DNA from: Allomuricauda sp.
GTDB lineage: Bacteria > Bacteroidota > Bacteroidia > Flavobacteriales > Flavobacteriaceae
Assembly: GCF_013911645.1 (NCBI RefSeq)
Contig: NZ_JACESV010000006.1
Location: 1 to 64,000, forward strand
Length of the DNA: 64,000 nt
Reading direction: 5' to 3'
How positions within the stretch are numbered: the stretch's first letter is position 1; the number at the start of each line of letters is the position of its first letter. Below, one piece after another: positions 26,303 to 35,945 of the stretch. A program made the position numbers and the translations under genes. A model generated the notes under the pieces. That model saw only the letters and a program-made list of their open reading frames with translations, was not told the origin of the DNA and searched no databases.

Positions 26303-27805
26303 ATGAAAAGAATCTCAACTTTCATAATGGTATTGGCATGCACTTTTGCAAGTGCACAGACCATTGATGATGTATTGCGCTACAGCACGGAAAACATTCA
26401 AGGAACCGCAAGGTTTCAGGCTATGGGCGGTGCATTTGGAGCCTTGGGCGGTGATTTATCCGCACTAAATGTAAACCCAGCAGGTTCTGCCGTATTCAAT
26501 TTTAGTGAATTGTCCATAACGGGTTCCAACTATCATAGAAACAACGATGCCCTTTATGGCAACACCCTAAGCAACACTACTGCCAACTCTTTGGATTTTA
26601 ACCAAGTGGGCGGGGTGTTCGTATTCAATTCATCTACCGATAGCCCTTGGAAAAAAATTGCATTGGCCTTCAATTACGATATGGTGCAAAATTTTGACAA
26701 CGAGTTTATTGCATCCGGAACAACATCCGTGGGTATCGACAATTATTTCCTCAACTTTGCACAAGGTGAACCCCTAGGGCCACTGCGCACACAAGAGGGT
26801 GAATTTATTGAAGATGCGTATTTGGATATCGGGGCCAATCTAGGGTATTCCGCACAGCAGGCTTTTCTTGGTTTCCAAGCAGGAATCATTGAACCTGTTG
26901 ATGACGTTGATGAAAACACCTCTTATTTTTCCAATGCGCAATATAGCAATGTCAATCAACGATATTTACAGAATACATCGGGATACAATAGCAAGTTCAC
27001 TTTGAATTTTGCCAGCCAATATAAAGAAGATTTGTATTTAGGTGCATCCGTAAATTTCCACAATGTACTGTATGATAGAATTACCTATTTGGACGAGGAA
27101 GGCTATGATGCGGAATCGCCCATCCAATACACATCTTTCGACAATTTATTGCACACGGAAGGTTATGGTTTCTCCTTCAGCTTGGGAGCCATTGCCAAAT
27201 TGAATCAATCCATTCGTGTGGGCGGTAGTTACCAATCGCCAACATGGTACACTTTGACAGATGACACATCACAAAGAATCAATTCCAATTTGGCGGTATC
27301 GGATATTGACTTTATCAACTTTGGTATTGTAAACCTTTATGATGAATACAGGATAAAAACACCTGAAAAATACACAGGTAGTGTGGCATTGGTTTTTGGG
27401 CAAGATGGACTTATCAGTTTGGATTACTCCTATCAAGATATGTCCAAAGCAGAGCTTAGACCCACTTCCGACCCTAGTTTTGCCGCAGAGAACGATTTTA
27501 TTGCAGGTACTTTGGGTGCGGTCAACTCCTACCGTTTAGGAGGTGAATATAGGATAGACCAAGTTAGTCTTAGGGCAGGTTACCGATTTGAAGAAAGCCC
27601 TTATGCCGACAGCGATTTTGTGGGCGACCTCAATGGATTTTCCGCAGGTATTGGTTACAATTTTGGGGCAAGTCGCTTGGATTTGGCCTACAGTAGAACC
27701 GAGCAAGATGTGAATTCTTATTTTTTTGATGGAGGGATTGATAGTGCTGCCCTAATAAGCAGAATAAACACCAATATCTCTCTAGGGTATACTTTAAAAT
27801 TCTAA
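26303..27805 (+). CDS. OmpP1/FadL-family outer-membrane protein
   Basis: 500 residues. Signal peptide ending FASAQ. The N-terminal region has the FadL hatch-like pattern RFQAMGGAFGALGGDLSALNVNPAGSA, then many amphipathic strands and an aromatic-ended C-terminus (SLGYTLKF). FadL relatives carry hydrophobic compounds across the outer membrane; the substrate here is unknown. It probably forms a unit with the upstream low-complexity lipoprotein. Confidence 0.88.
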   Translation: MKRISTFIMVLACTFASAQTIDDVLRYSTENIQGTARFQAMGGAFGALGGDLSALNVNPAGSAVFNFSELSITGSNYHRNNDALYGNTLSNTTANSLDFNQVGGVFVFNSSTDSPWKKIALAFNYDMVQNFDNEFIASGTTSVGIDNYFLNFAQGEPLGPLRTQEGEFIEDAYLDIGANLGYSAQQAFLGFQAGIIEPVDDVDENTSYFSNAQYSNVNQRYLQNTSGYNSKFTLNFASQYKEDLYLGASVNFHNVLYDRITYLDEEGYDAESPIQYTSFDNLLHTEGYGFSFSLGAIAKLNQSIRVGGSYQSPTWYTLTDDTSQRINSNLAVSDIDFINFGIVNLYDEYRIKTPEKYTGSVALVFGQDGLISLDYSYQDMSKAELRPTSDPSFAAENDFIAGTLGAVNSYRLGGEYRIDQVSLRAGYRFEESPYADSDFVGDLNGFSAGIGYNFGASRLDLAYSRTEQDVNSYFFDGGIDSAALISRINTNISLGYTLKF

Positions 27806-27866
27806 AGCACAGAAAAAGAAAATATAATACAAGAGGCTGTCCAAAAGCAATAAAATTTTGACTTTG

Positions 27867-27936
27867 TCAGGTTGAGCGCAGTCGAAACCCCTTGGTTATC
27901 AGCTTGACTTAGGTTCTCGACTGCGCTCGAACTGAC
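27867..27936. repeat. Palindromic intergenic repeat (REP-like)
   Basis: Arms tgtcaggttgagcgcagtcg (from 27867) and tcgactgcgctcgaactgac (near 27916) form an imperfect inverted repeat between convergent genes. The core CGACTGCGCTC occurs again at 50746-50756. Confidence 0.75.
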
Positions 27937-27966
27937 AGATAACAAGCTTTTTAGATTGCCTCTTTT

Positions 27967-29406
27967 TTATCGAACCAAAGAAAAGTGCCGCCGAACAGAT
28001 TTGGCCACTAAAATGCCCTCGTCATCACGCTCATACTCCAAACGGAACCAGTAATCGGAGGAAGGCATATCCCTACCATTATAGGTTCCATCCCATCCTA
28101 CGTTCACATTAATTTGTTTTAAAAGCTTGCCATAGCGATCAAAAATGTAGACCACAGGGTTTGTTAACTCCTCTACCCCGTAAACAGTCCAATTGTCGTG
28201 AAATCCATCACTATTGGGCGTAAAGAATTTTGGATACCCCACCACCAAAAACTCTTCGGGTTCCGACATTCCACAACCATTTTTATCGTTAATGACCACA
28301 GTGTTTATTCCAGGGGGCACATCCCTAAAAACAGGATCATCCTGAAATTCCCCCCCATTAATGGCATATTCATAGTTGCCATCCCCCACGGGAACAATTT
28401 CCACATTGTATGGGTCGGTCTGGTCACTATTCACAAAATCGTCGATTACCCTAACTTCATCCAGCTCTGGAGTGCCGTAAAAAGTTATCAAAACATCATC
28501 GTTATATGTTTGTCCCAAATTATTCTCAACAATAACATAATAGCGCCCTGAATTTGGACTAGTAACAACATACTCCGTTTGACCAGGACTTGTTGGCAAG
28601 ACCTCTAAATTACCGTTATCTTCTCGATCAACAATCCAATCTACTCTACTAATATTTGGACCAAATGGAGAATTCAAAGCTGACAAAATGATATCCGGAT
28701 CGCCTTCACAAGCAACAATATCAAACCCTAAAAATTCATCCCTAAGTGTACAATCCAAGGCACTATCCTGATCCTCATCTACCGACGTTCCGGTAAAGGT
28801 CAGCTCAAAAGATTCCGGTTCTTCATCAAAATTGGTGTTGTAGTTATTAATATAGAGGTAATAGATTTCTCCTTCCCTAACATTCACCCATTCGTCATAA
28901 GTGTTCTGACTCCCCTTTACAAAGGGTGCTCCTTCCCGCCCATCTACGGGGTTTACCCCAATCCCTGTAAAGCCCGTATCGTTGTATTCATAGTTGCATC
29001 GGATGGGCTGCGCGCTTCCATCACCGATTATGGTACAGAAATTTTCATTGGAAGTTTCATCAAAAGGGCCGTACAATGCAAAATCCCACTCTGCGGTAAT
29101 TGGGCTGCCGGGGTTTACGGGCAATGCTTCAATATCAAAACCAATTTGTCCATCGACACCTGCTCTAAATACATACCATTCCGTATTGTTCTCAATATTG
29201 GCCGAGCTCACACTTCCTTTTTCCAAACAGCCTGTTTGGGTGATTACCTCTGGATCAAAATCATCAATATCACCACCGCCATCGGTAGTTCCCAAAATGG
29301 GTTCATCGGCGCAAACGGGTATGGCGGTTCTGCAATCTGGTGAGTTTTGGGCGCTAACTACTTGAAATAGAAAGAAACAACAGATAGCACTGAATAGAGC
29401 TCTCAT
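27967..29406 (-). CDS. T9SS type-B sorting-domain protein, copy 1
   Basis: 479 residues. Signal peptide ending VSAQ. The first domain has paired cysteines (CRTAIPVC, TGCLEKGS, FCTIIGD, RCNYE) of the kind found before adhesion-like domains. The C-terminal about 90 residues are the gliding-motility-associated domain (FFTPNSDGFHDNWTV, IFDRYGKLLKQ, GWDGTYNGRDMPSSDYWF). That domain directs export by the type IX secretion system and surface display. No enzymatic domain is seen. Its architecture matches the neighbouring gene at 29520-31322. Confidence 0.92.
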   Translation of the reverse strand: MRALFSAICCFFLFQVVSAQNSPDCRTAIPVCADEPILGTTDGGGDIDDFDPEVITQTGCLEKGSVSSANIENNTEWYVFRAGVDGQIGFDIEALPVNPGSPITAEWDFALYGPFDETSNENFCTIIGDGSAQPIRCNYEYNDTGFTGIGVNPVDGREGAPFVKGSQNTYDEWVNVREGEIYYLYINNYNTNFDEEPESFELTFTGTSVDEDQDSALDCTLRDEFLGFDIVACEGDPDIILSALNSPFGPNISRVDWIVDREDNGNLEVLPTSPGQTEYVVTSPNSGRYYVIVENNLGQTYNDDVLITFYGTPELDEVRVIDDFVNSDQTDPYNVEIVPVGDGNYEYAINGGEFQDDPVFRDVPPGINTVVINDKNGCGMSEPEEFLVVGYPKFFTPNSDGFHDNWTVYGVEELTNPVVYIFDRYGKLLKQINVNVGWDGTYNGRDMPSSDYWFRLEYERDDEGILVAKSVRRHFSLVR

Positions 29407-29519
29407 AGAATTTGGGGCTAGTGGTTACGCTACTTACACCTCATATAACTCTATTAATTATCCTTTTAGTATGTGTTTATGCAATAAAATTTGATGCTGA
29501 TCAATAAACGGCCAGCTTG

Positions 29520-31322
29520 TTATCGGCGAAGGGAAAAATGGCTTTGTAAATACTTGGCATAAGTTCGGTTGCCATCATCATCCACATAGGATAGTTTGAA
29601 CCAATAATCGGTGGATGGCAATGGCTTGCCTTGAAAACTTCCATCCCAGCCCGTATCAAACTCGTTCATCTGCTTGATGAGCTTACCATAACGATCATAA
29701 ATCGTAACAATCGGCGAGTTTAAGGTAGAAAGCCCCTCTATCTGCCAAGTTTCGTTCAATACATCGCCATTTGGGGAGAAAATCGCCAAATATCCAACCA
29801 CTACAATATCTTCTTCGACCACCCCGCAACCATAAGGGTCGCGCATTCTCACGGTATGCACACCTGGTAAAACACCTTCAAACATATTGCTGCCCTGGTA
29901 TTCGCCCCCATCCATACTGAACTCATACGCACCATTGTTTTCCGTATTGATGGTTACTGTATTGTTGGCGCTCATATCGTCAATATCAATACTTGAAATC
30001 TGTGGCATGGTTGAAATTTCTACGGACACCGTCCTACTCGTTTCGCAAACAATTCCATTGGATTGATTAGTTACTGTTAACGTATATTCTCCCGCATCGG
30101 ACACCGTTATGGATGGGGTTTGCTCTCCCGTACTCCACAAATAGTTATAATCGGGATTGGACTGTGTTTCCCCTATTTCTATACTTCCAACAGCTTCGCA
30201 AATGACCACTTTCTCATCAAAGCTCAACACAGGTGCCTCTATAGCATTCAAAGCAAAGCTTTGGGATGCATCATAACAATCAGGGTTTGCCAAGGAGGTG
30301 GTTCGAACGTAAATCGTATCAGAAACACCTGTCAATATATAGTGTTTTTCCAAAGGATTTATCCCTGCTTCGGCATCGGTCTGTGAGTTATGGTAGCTGA
30401 CCACAAAATCATCTTGATCCATACCACCCAATGCCTCATAATTTTTACTGTTCAAATCAAAGGTCATATCCGCTTCGTAACAAAAAGTTTCATCCGAAAC
30501 TGTTCCTGTAATCGGAACATCATTAAAACCAACCTGCACATCGCTTACAATGCTTTCTGTGGATGTAGCGACCACAACACGGTACTGACCAGAATTTTGG
30601 ACAGTATGTGTTGCCCCATTGACCCCTGCGATTAATTGATAACCACTTCCCGAGTCCATATACCATTCGTAATTCATGGCCCCAGAGGTAGAGGCATCCA
30701 AAACTACACTACCGCCCTCGCAAGCAGCAATGGGCGGCCCCAACAAATTGCTTACAATGGAACAATCCAAGGCACTATTGGGGTGGTTTGCCCAAATATT
30801 TCCCGTAAACTGAATGGAGAATCCAGAATTTATATTGCTAAAATTATTGATAAAGAGATAGTAGTCCTCTCCTGCTTCCACTTGAAGCCAATCCTCATAA
30901 TGCACCGAATCCTCATCGCCCGTAGGGTCTTCCCCTACACCGATGAAGCTGGTGTTTTCACTATTATCAAAAAAATTGCAGCGAACTGGCTCTCCCAAAT
31001 TACTGCAATCACTGGCACGATACAGGGCAAAATCCCAATCTTCGTTACTATTATGACCAATATTAAAGCCCAACTGACCAGATTCAGCGGTTCGAAAACG
31101 GTACCAAGCTGAATTGGATTCAATTACACCCGTAGTAGTCTGTTCCAAGCATCCACTGGAAGCCGCACCATTAAAGTCATCAGTCCCAAAACCATTTGTT
31201 CCGCCATTTATGGGCGTATTGCTGCATATAGGAACGGCATTAATACAATTTTGGGCCACCTGCGCTTGCGCAGTTTGCCAAAAAAGCAACAACAGTAAGG
31301 TCTTGGCAAAATGTTTAATCAT
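29520..31322 (-). CDS. T9SS type-B sorting-domain protein, copy 2
   Basis: 600 residues. Signal peptide ending AQAQ, then the same Cys-paired N-terminal domain as copy 1 (CINAVPICSNTPINGG, GCLEQTTTG, VRCNFFDNS). Two or three Ig-like/PKD-like repeats lie in the middle, and the C-terminus is a type-B sorting domain (IFSPNGDVLNETW, IYDRYGKLIKQM, GWDGSFQGKPLPSTDYWF). A surface or secreted protein exported by T9SS. It lies 113 bases upstream of copy 1 in the direction of transcription and is divergent from folE. Confidence 0.92.
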   Translation of the reverse strand: MIKHFAKTLLLLLFWQTAQAQVAQNCINAVPICSNTPINGGTNGFGTDDFNGAASSGCLEQTTTGVIESNSAWYRFRTAESGQLGFNIGHNSNEDWDFALYRASDCSNLGEPVRCNFFDNSENTSFIGVGEDPTGDEDSVHYEDWLQVEAGEDYYLFINNFSNINSGFSIQFTGNIWANHPNSALDCSIVSNLLGPPIAACEGGSVVLDASTSGAMNYEWYMDSGSGYQLIAGVNGATHTVQNSGQYRVVVATSTESIVSDVQVGFNDVPITGTVSDETFCYEADMTFDLNSKNYEALGGMDQDDFVVSYHNSQTDAEAGINPLEKHYILTGVSDTIYVRTTSLANPDCYDASQSFALNAIEAPVLSFDEKVVICEAVGSIEIGETQSNPDYNYLWSTGEQTPSITVSDAGEYTLTVTNQSNGIVCETSRTVSVEISTMPQISSIDIDDMSANNTVTINTENNGAYEFSMDGGEYQGSNMFEGVLPGVHTVRMRDPYGCGVVEEDIVVVGYLAIFSPNGDVLNETWQIEGLSTLNSPIVTIYDRYGKLIKQMNEFDTGWDGSFQGKPLPSTDYWFKLSYVDDDGNRTYAKYLQSHFSLRR

Positions 31323-31349
31323 AAAAGACTGTAGGTTTGGATATTATAA

Positions 31350-31365
31350 AAGTACCGTGGTACTT
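31350..31365. promoter_or_regulatory. 16-base dyad in the divergent folE/T9SS gap
   Basis: AAGTACC-GT-GGTACTT, arms of 7 bases with a 2-base spacer, 28 bases upstream of the T9SS gene start. Shape fits an operator for a dimeric regulator, but no regulator is identified. Confidence 0.35.
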
Positions 31366-31428
31366 GTCTTAACAATAATTTATGTTGTCAAACCTCGGCA
31401 AGCAGATGTTAAATCCCTCATTAATGTA

Positions 31429-31436
31429 TATCTTTG
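31429..31436 (+). promoter_or_regulatory. -7 box before folE
   Basis: TATCTTTG matches TAnnTTTG and lies 20 bases before the folE ATG, implying a very short leader. No clear TTG lies at the expected distance upstream. Confidence 0.5.
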
Positions 31437-31455
31437 CTCTCCTTAAGCAATAGCT

Positions 31456-32136
31456 ATGAAACTAGAGCAGGCATTGGAAGAACAATATGAAGAAAGAGGA
31501 AACGACCACGTAGGTTCCTCATCGGACACACCTTTAAGAGAAGATGCTTTTGTATTGAGCGATGAAGAAAAGATCGAAAGAATACAAAAAAGCGTAAGGG
31601 AAATTATGCTTACCCTGGGTCTCGATTTGGATGACGACAGTTTAAAAGGCACACCTAAACGGGTGGCTAAAATGTACGTACAAGAAATTTTTGGCGGATT
31701 GCATCCCGATAGAAAACCAAAATCCTCAACGTTTGACAATAAGTACAAGTACGGCGAAATGTTGGTGGAAAAGAACATTGTGGTCTACTCCACTTGTGAG
31801 CACCACTTGTTGCCCATTGTTGGGCGTGCGCACATTGCCTATATTTCCAACGGAACGGTCGTTGGTCTTTCCAAAATGAACCGTATCGTGGATTACTTTG
31901 CAAAGCGTCCGCAAGTTCAGGAACGGATGAACATCCAGATTGTAAAAGAGCTTCAAAATGTGTTGGGAACGGATGATGTTGCCTGTGTTATCGATGCCAA
32001 GCACCTTTGTGTAAATTCCAGGGGCATACGGGATATTGATAGTAGTACCGTAACCGCTGAATATGGTGGTAAGTTTAAAGACGAGGCCACAAGAAGGGAA
32101 TTTTTGGACTACATCAATCTCGATACCGAATTTTAA
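31456..32136 (+). CDS. folE: GTP cyclohydrolase I
   Basis: 226 residues. Opens the GTP ring to make dihydroneopterin triphosphate, the first step towards folate and tetrahydrobiopterin-type pterins. The zinc site is visible: CEHHLLPIVGRAHIAYI and the later Cys in DAKHLCVNSRGI. TPKRVAKMYVQEIFGGL and SSTVTAEYGG are also diagnostic. Length is standard. It is first in a plus-strand run folE-cysS-yidD, 15 bases before cysS. Confidence 0.97.
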   Translation: MKLEQALEEQYEERGNDHVGSSSDTPLREDAFVLSDEEKIERIQKSVREIMLTLGLDLDDDSLKGTPKRVAKMYVQEIFGGLHPDRKPKSSTFDNKYKYGEMLVEKNIVVYSTCEHHLLPIVGRAHIAYISNGTVVGLSKMNRIVDYFAKRPQVQERMNIQIVKELQNVLGTDDVACVIDAKHLCVNSRGIRDIDSSTVTAEYGGKFKDEATRREFLDYINLDTEF

Positions 32137-32151
32137 ACACCAACCGTTTAA

Positions 32152-33633
32152 ATGCAATTGTACAAAGACCAATCCTTACGAATTCATAATTCACTTACTG
32201 GGAAAAAAGATGTATTCAAACCTATAAACGAAGGCCATGTGGGCATGTACGTTTGCGGTCCCACCGTTTATAGCAATGTGCATTTAGGCAACTGCCGCAC
32301 TTTTATGTCTTTTGACATGATATTTCGCTACTTTAAGCACTTGGGGTACAAAGTGCGCTACGTCCGTAACATTACCGATGCAGGGCACTTGGAAAACGAT
32401 GCAGACGAAGGTGAGGACAAAATAGCCAAAAAGGCCAAGTTGGAACAAATTGAACCCATGGAAGTGGTTCAGCGCTACACCGTGGATTTCCATAATACCC
32501 TACAGCAATTCAATCTTTTGCCTCCAAGCATTGAGCCCACGGCCACCGGCCATATCATAGAGCAAATAGAAATCATCAAGGAAATACTTGAAAAAGGATT
32601 CGCTTATGAGGTAAACGGTTCCGTTTATTTTGATGTGGTCAAGTTCAACGAAGACCACGATTATGGCAAGTTGAGCGGCAGAAAGTTGGAAGATATGATT
32701 ACCAACACCCGCGAACTCACTGCCCAAGATGAAAAAAGAAATCCACAGGATTTTGCCCTTTGGAAAAAAGCAGAACCCCAACATATTATGCGCTGGCCAT
32801 CGCCTTGGGGAGACGGCTTCCCGGGATGGCATTTGGAATGTACGGCCATGAGCACCAAATATCTGGGTGAGACTTTCGACATTCACGGAGGCGGAATGGA
32901 CCTTAAATTCCCCCACCACGAGTGTGAAATAGCACAAGCAGAGGCCAGCACAGGAAAATCTCCCGTTAATTATTGGATGCATGCCAATATGCTGACCTTG
33001 AATGGCAGAAAAATGTCCAAATCTACGGACAACAACATTTATCCTGCTGAGATTTTTAGTGGTGACAATAACATACTGAGCAAACCCTACTCACCTTCCG
33101 TAGTCCGATTTTTTATGATGCAGGCACACTATACCAGCATCTTGGATCTTAGTGATGAAGCCTTGCAAGCCTCCGAAAAAGGGTACAACCGTTTAATGGA
33201 TGCCCTGGACAGCATTGACAGCCTCAAAACCGGTGACAAATCTGATTTTGATGTTGCCGCATGGAAGCAGAAATGCTACGATGCCATGAACGACGACTTC
33301 AATACCCCCATTTTGATTGCACAATTGTTCGAGGCCGTAAAGCACATCAACCAAATCAAAGAAGACAAGGAAACTATTTCTGCGGAAGACAAGGATATTT
33401 TGGACAGCACACTAAAAGCCTTTGTTTACGATGTTCTTGGCATTGAAAATCAATCCATGACCAAAGATGATTCCAATACTTTTAATGGGATTATGGAATT
33501 ATTGATCGATATTAGAAATGAGGCGCGTGCCAAAAAGGATTTTGCCACTTCCGACAAAATAAGGGATCAATTGGTTGCCTTGGGCATTCAAATAAAAGAT
33601 GGCAAGGACGGCACTACGTTTAGCGTAAATTAA
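32152..33633 (+). CDS. cysS: Cysteinyl-tRNA synthetase
   Basis: 493 residues. Class I synthetase that charges tRNA-Cys. The HIGH-equivalent is HLGN in [12 protein letters not shown]; the KMSKS loop is complete ([10 protein letters not shown]). Zinc ligands fit CGPTVY, the Cys of WHLECTAMS, and the HHE of [11 protein letters not shown]. The C-terminal helical and anticodon-binding region is present. Co-transcription with folE (15-base gap) is likely. Confidence 0.97.
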   Translation: MQLYKDQSLRIHNSLTGKKDVFKPINEGHVGMYVCGPTVYSNVHLGNCRTFMSFDMIFRYFKHLGYKVRYVRNITDAGHLENDADEGEDKIAKKAKLEQIEPMEVVQRYTVDFHNTLQQFNLLPPSIEPTATGHIIEQIEIIKEILEKGFAYEVNGSVYFDVVKFNEDHDYGKLSGRKLEDMITNTRELTAQDEKRNPQDFALWKKAEPQHIMRWPSPWGDGFPGWHLECTAMSTKYLGETFDIHGGGMDLKFPHHECEIAQAEASTGKSPVNYWMHANMLTLNGRKMSKSTDNNIYPAEIFSGDNNILSKPYSPSVVRFFMMQAHYTSILDLSDEALQASEKGYNRLMDALDSIDSLKTGDKSDFDVAAWKQKCYDAMNDDFNTPILIAQLFEAVKHINQIKEDKETISAEDKDILDSTLKAFVYDVLGIENQSMTKDDSNTFNGIMELLIDIRNEARAKKDFATSDKIRDQLVALGIQIKDGKDGTTFSVN

Positions 33634-33686
33634 TACAATCGTTCCTATCAAGAAATTTCTCTTGTGGAGCTTTAACATACTGAAAC

Positions 33687-33908
33687 ATGAAAAAAATATT
33701 GATAGCACCATTTGTACTATTGGTCAAGTTTTATCAATATTTTATCTCCCCTATGTTTCCATCAAGCTGTCGTTACTCCCCCACCTGCTCGCAATACACT
33801 TTGGAAGCTTTAAAAAAGCACGGCCTGTTCAAAGGCGGATGGCTTTCCATCAAACGTATAGTAAGCTGTAACCCTTGGGGCGGGAGTGGTTATGACCCTG
33901 TACCTTGA
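33687..33908 (+). CDS. yidD: Membrane protein insertion efficiency factor YidD
   Basis: 73 residues. Contains the full YidD signature: [18 protein letters not shown], then [10 protein letters not shown] and a C-terminal [13 protein letters not shown]. It assists YidC-dependent insertion of inner-membrane proteins. It lies 53 bases after cysS; the region after it is a repeat field with no gene. Confidence 0.95.
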   Translation: MKKILIAPFVLLVKFYQYFISPMFPSSCRYSPTCSQYTLEALKKHGLFKGGWLSIKRIVSCNPWGGSGYDPVP

Positions 33909-33921
33909 TGAAGTTCAAAAA

Positions 33922-34069
33922 TCAAGTTCAAGTTCAAGTTCAAGCTCAAGTTCAAGTGCAAGTGCAAGTGCAAACTTCCCACTTCGGGCATCAAGCATCA
34001 AGCATCAAGCATCAAGTACCAAATTCCAAAAAACAAACTCCAATAACAAAATAACTCAACAACCTGAAA
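33922..34069. repeat. Composite repeat unit A after yidD
   Basis: A run of hexamers (caagtt, caagct, caagtg), then catcaag repeats, then accaaattccaaaa and an A-rich tail ending caacctgaaa. The same order occurs at 34155-34328. No coding sense: the only ORF across it is poly-serine from the hexamers. Confidence 0.85.
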
Positions 34070-34154
34070 GAGGGACCTTAGGAGTGTTCCTTGAGGTTGG
34101 TTTTTATATTCCAAGCCCTAATTTTTCCGTTTTGACACGAATTGACTCAAATCT

Positions 34155-34328
34155 CAAGTTCAAGCTCAAGTTCAAGTGCAAGTGCAAGCTTCCCACTTCG
34201 GGCATCAAGCACCGGGCATCAAGCACCGGGCATCGGGCATCAAGCATCAAGTACCAAATTCCAAAAAAACAAATTCCAAAAAAACAAACTCCAATAACTC
34301 AATAACAAAATAACCCAGCAACCTGAAA
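34155..34328. repeat. Composite repeat unit B before lgt
   Basis: Second copy of the 33922-34069 unit, with extra catcaagcaccggg repeats and an extra caaattccaaaa. An 85-base spacer of no recognised type separates the units. The remaining 34329-34492 holds no gene that I can see, only the lgt leader. Confidence 0.85.
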
Positions 34329-34492
34329 CCAAGAACGGTAAATGGAAGTTAAAAAACTTAGCCTTCATACAAAGTACAACATATATGTCATGGAGTAAAA
34401 AGGAGGCTTAAAAAGTTAATAGTGACCAAAAATCCCACAAACCAACTGCCCAAACGCCCAAAGTAGTTATATTAGTCCCAAAATTTATTTAA

Positions 34493-35455
34493 ATGTACTT
34501 TCTAGGATTTGACTGGAACCCCGAAGGAACCCTTTTTAAACTGGGTTTTTTACAGATAAAATATTACAATCTACTATGGATCGCAGCCTTTATCCTTGGC
34601 TGGTTCATTATGAAAAAAATCTTCCTGAACGAAAAGAAATCCATGGAAAAACTGGATTCTCTTTTCATTTATACCGTGGTTTCCATAATGTTGGGAGCAC
34701 GTTTGGGACATGTGTTTTTTTATGATTGGGACTATTACAAGGACCATTTGGCAGAAATTCTTTTGCCCATTCGCGAAAGTGCGGACAGTTCACTCTTTGG
34801 CATCATCAATGGTTATGAGTTTACCGGATTTACAGGATTGGCCAGTCATGGAGCAACCATAGCTGCCATTATCGGCATTTGGCTGTACACCCGTAAATGG
34901 AAGGACATTAAAATGCTTTGGTTGTTGGACAGGTTGGTTGTCCCATCTGCCATTGGAGCCGCTTTTGTAAGATTCGGTAATTTCTTCAATTCCGAGATCA
35001 ACGGAAAAGTAGTGGACAAATCTTATTTTTTGGCCACAAGGTTTATCCGGGACTCGGATGATATGCCGGCATATCAAGCTATGGCACTCACCAAGGAACA
35101 AAGCCCTAATGCCGCTTACAAAGCCATTCAACATAACCCGGAATTCTCAGAGATTTTACAATCCATTCCCTATCGCCATCCTGCCCAATTGTACGAAGCG
35201 ATTTGTTACATATTTGTGTTTATAGCCTTATACCTTTTATATTGGAAAACAGATTGGAAGAACAAACCGGGCTTTCTCTTTGGTTTGTTCATGGTGCTAT
35301 TGTTTGTAGTTCGATTCTTTGTGGAGTTCTACAAGAAAAGTCAAGGTGGCTTTGAAGATACTTTGGGAATGCTCTCCACAGGACAATGGCTCAGTATTCC
35401 AATGATATTTATTGGCATCTATTTTATGCTTAAACCACCCCCTGTAGAACTTTAA
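34493..35455 (+). CDS. lgt: Prolipoprotein diacylglyceryl transferase
   Basis: 320 residues, about seven membrane helices. Transfers diacylglycerol to the lipobox cysteine, the step needed by every lipoprotein in this window. Key motifs: MLGARLGHVFFYDW (the conserved Arg and Tyr region), GLASHGATIAA (HG motif), VRFGNFFNSEINGK (Lgt signature) and YRHPAQLYEA. Length is at the upper end owing to a loop after the signature. First gene of a compact run lgt-DUF192-GNAT. Confidence 0.96.
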   Translation: MYFLGFDWNPEGTLFKLGFLQIKYYNLLWIAAFILGWFIMKKIFLNEKKSMEKLDSLFIYTVVSIMLGARLGHVFFYDWDYYKDHLAEILLPIRESADSSLFGIINGYEFTGFTGLASHGATIAAIIGIWLYTRKWKDIKMLWLLDRLVVPSAIGAAFVRFGNFFNSEINGKVVDKSYFLATRFIRDSDDMPAYQAMALTKEQSPNAAYKAIQHNPEFSEILQSIPYRHPAQLYEAICYIFVFIALYLLYWKTDWKNKPGFLFGLFMVLLFVVRFFVEFYKKSQGGFEDTLGMLSTGQWLSIPMIFIGIYFMLKPPPVEL

Positions 35456-35456
35456 T

Positions 35457-35945
35457 ATGATGTACAAATTTGGAAAAATAGTCCTTTTGGTTTTAGTCCT
35501 TGTTCTGGTATCGTGCAAAACGGAGTCTAAACAAGCACTTAAAACAGAATCCATATCTTTTACCAAGGAAGGGGACCTCGCCGTGATAGCTACGGAAACT
35601 GATTCCATAAAGGCAAATTTTGATATAGAGATAGCAGAAACGGATTATGAGACCAAAACAGGGCTCATGTACAGAAAATCCATGGAAAAGAAGCAAGGAA
35701 TGCTGTTTATACAGCCTACCGAATCCTTGCAATATTTTTATATGAAGAACACAGAAATCCCTTTGGATATCATTTATATTAGCCAGGCCCAAAAAATTGT
35801 CAGCTTTCAAAAAAATGCAAGACCGTTTGATGAAAACACCCTACCCTCCAATGCACCTGCAAAATATGTACTGGAAATAAATGCAGGACTTTCGGACCAA
35901 CTAGGGTTGCAAGTGGGTGACAGTATTAGCTTTTCACGTAATTAA
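35457..35945 (+). CDS. DUF192 lipoprotein
   Basis: 162 residues. Signal peptide with lipobox LVSC, then the DUF192 domain (about 55-160): ETKTGLMYRKSMEKKQGMLF, FYMKNTEIPLDIIYI and a C-terminal YVLEINAGLSDQLGLQVGD. DUF192 proteins are small exported proteins of unknown function. The start ATG follows the lgt stop by one base, and the stop abuts the next gene's ATG, so it is translationally coupled on both sides. Confidence 0.9.
   Translation: MMYKFGKIVLLVLVLVLVSCKTESKQALKTESISFTKEGDLAVIATETDSIKANFDIEIAETDYETKTGLMYRKSMEKKQGMLFIQPTESLQYFYMKNTEIPLDIIYISQAQKIVSFQKNARPFDENTLPSNAPAKYVLEINAGLSDQLGLQVGDSISFSRN

Noticed and set aside
30636-31112. 158-codon plus-strand ORF inside the T9SS gene
   Set aside because: Antisense to a clear signal-peptide and Cys-rich N-domain.
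33886-34305. 139-codon ORF with a poly-serine start
   Set aside because: It is translation of the hexamer repeats and overlaps the yidD end; no protein sense.
33922-34328. CRISPR array
   Set aside because: Repeats are contiguous hexamers and heptamers without unique spacers, and no cas gene is present.
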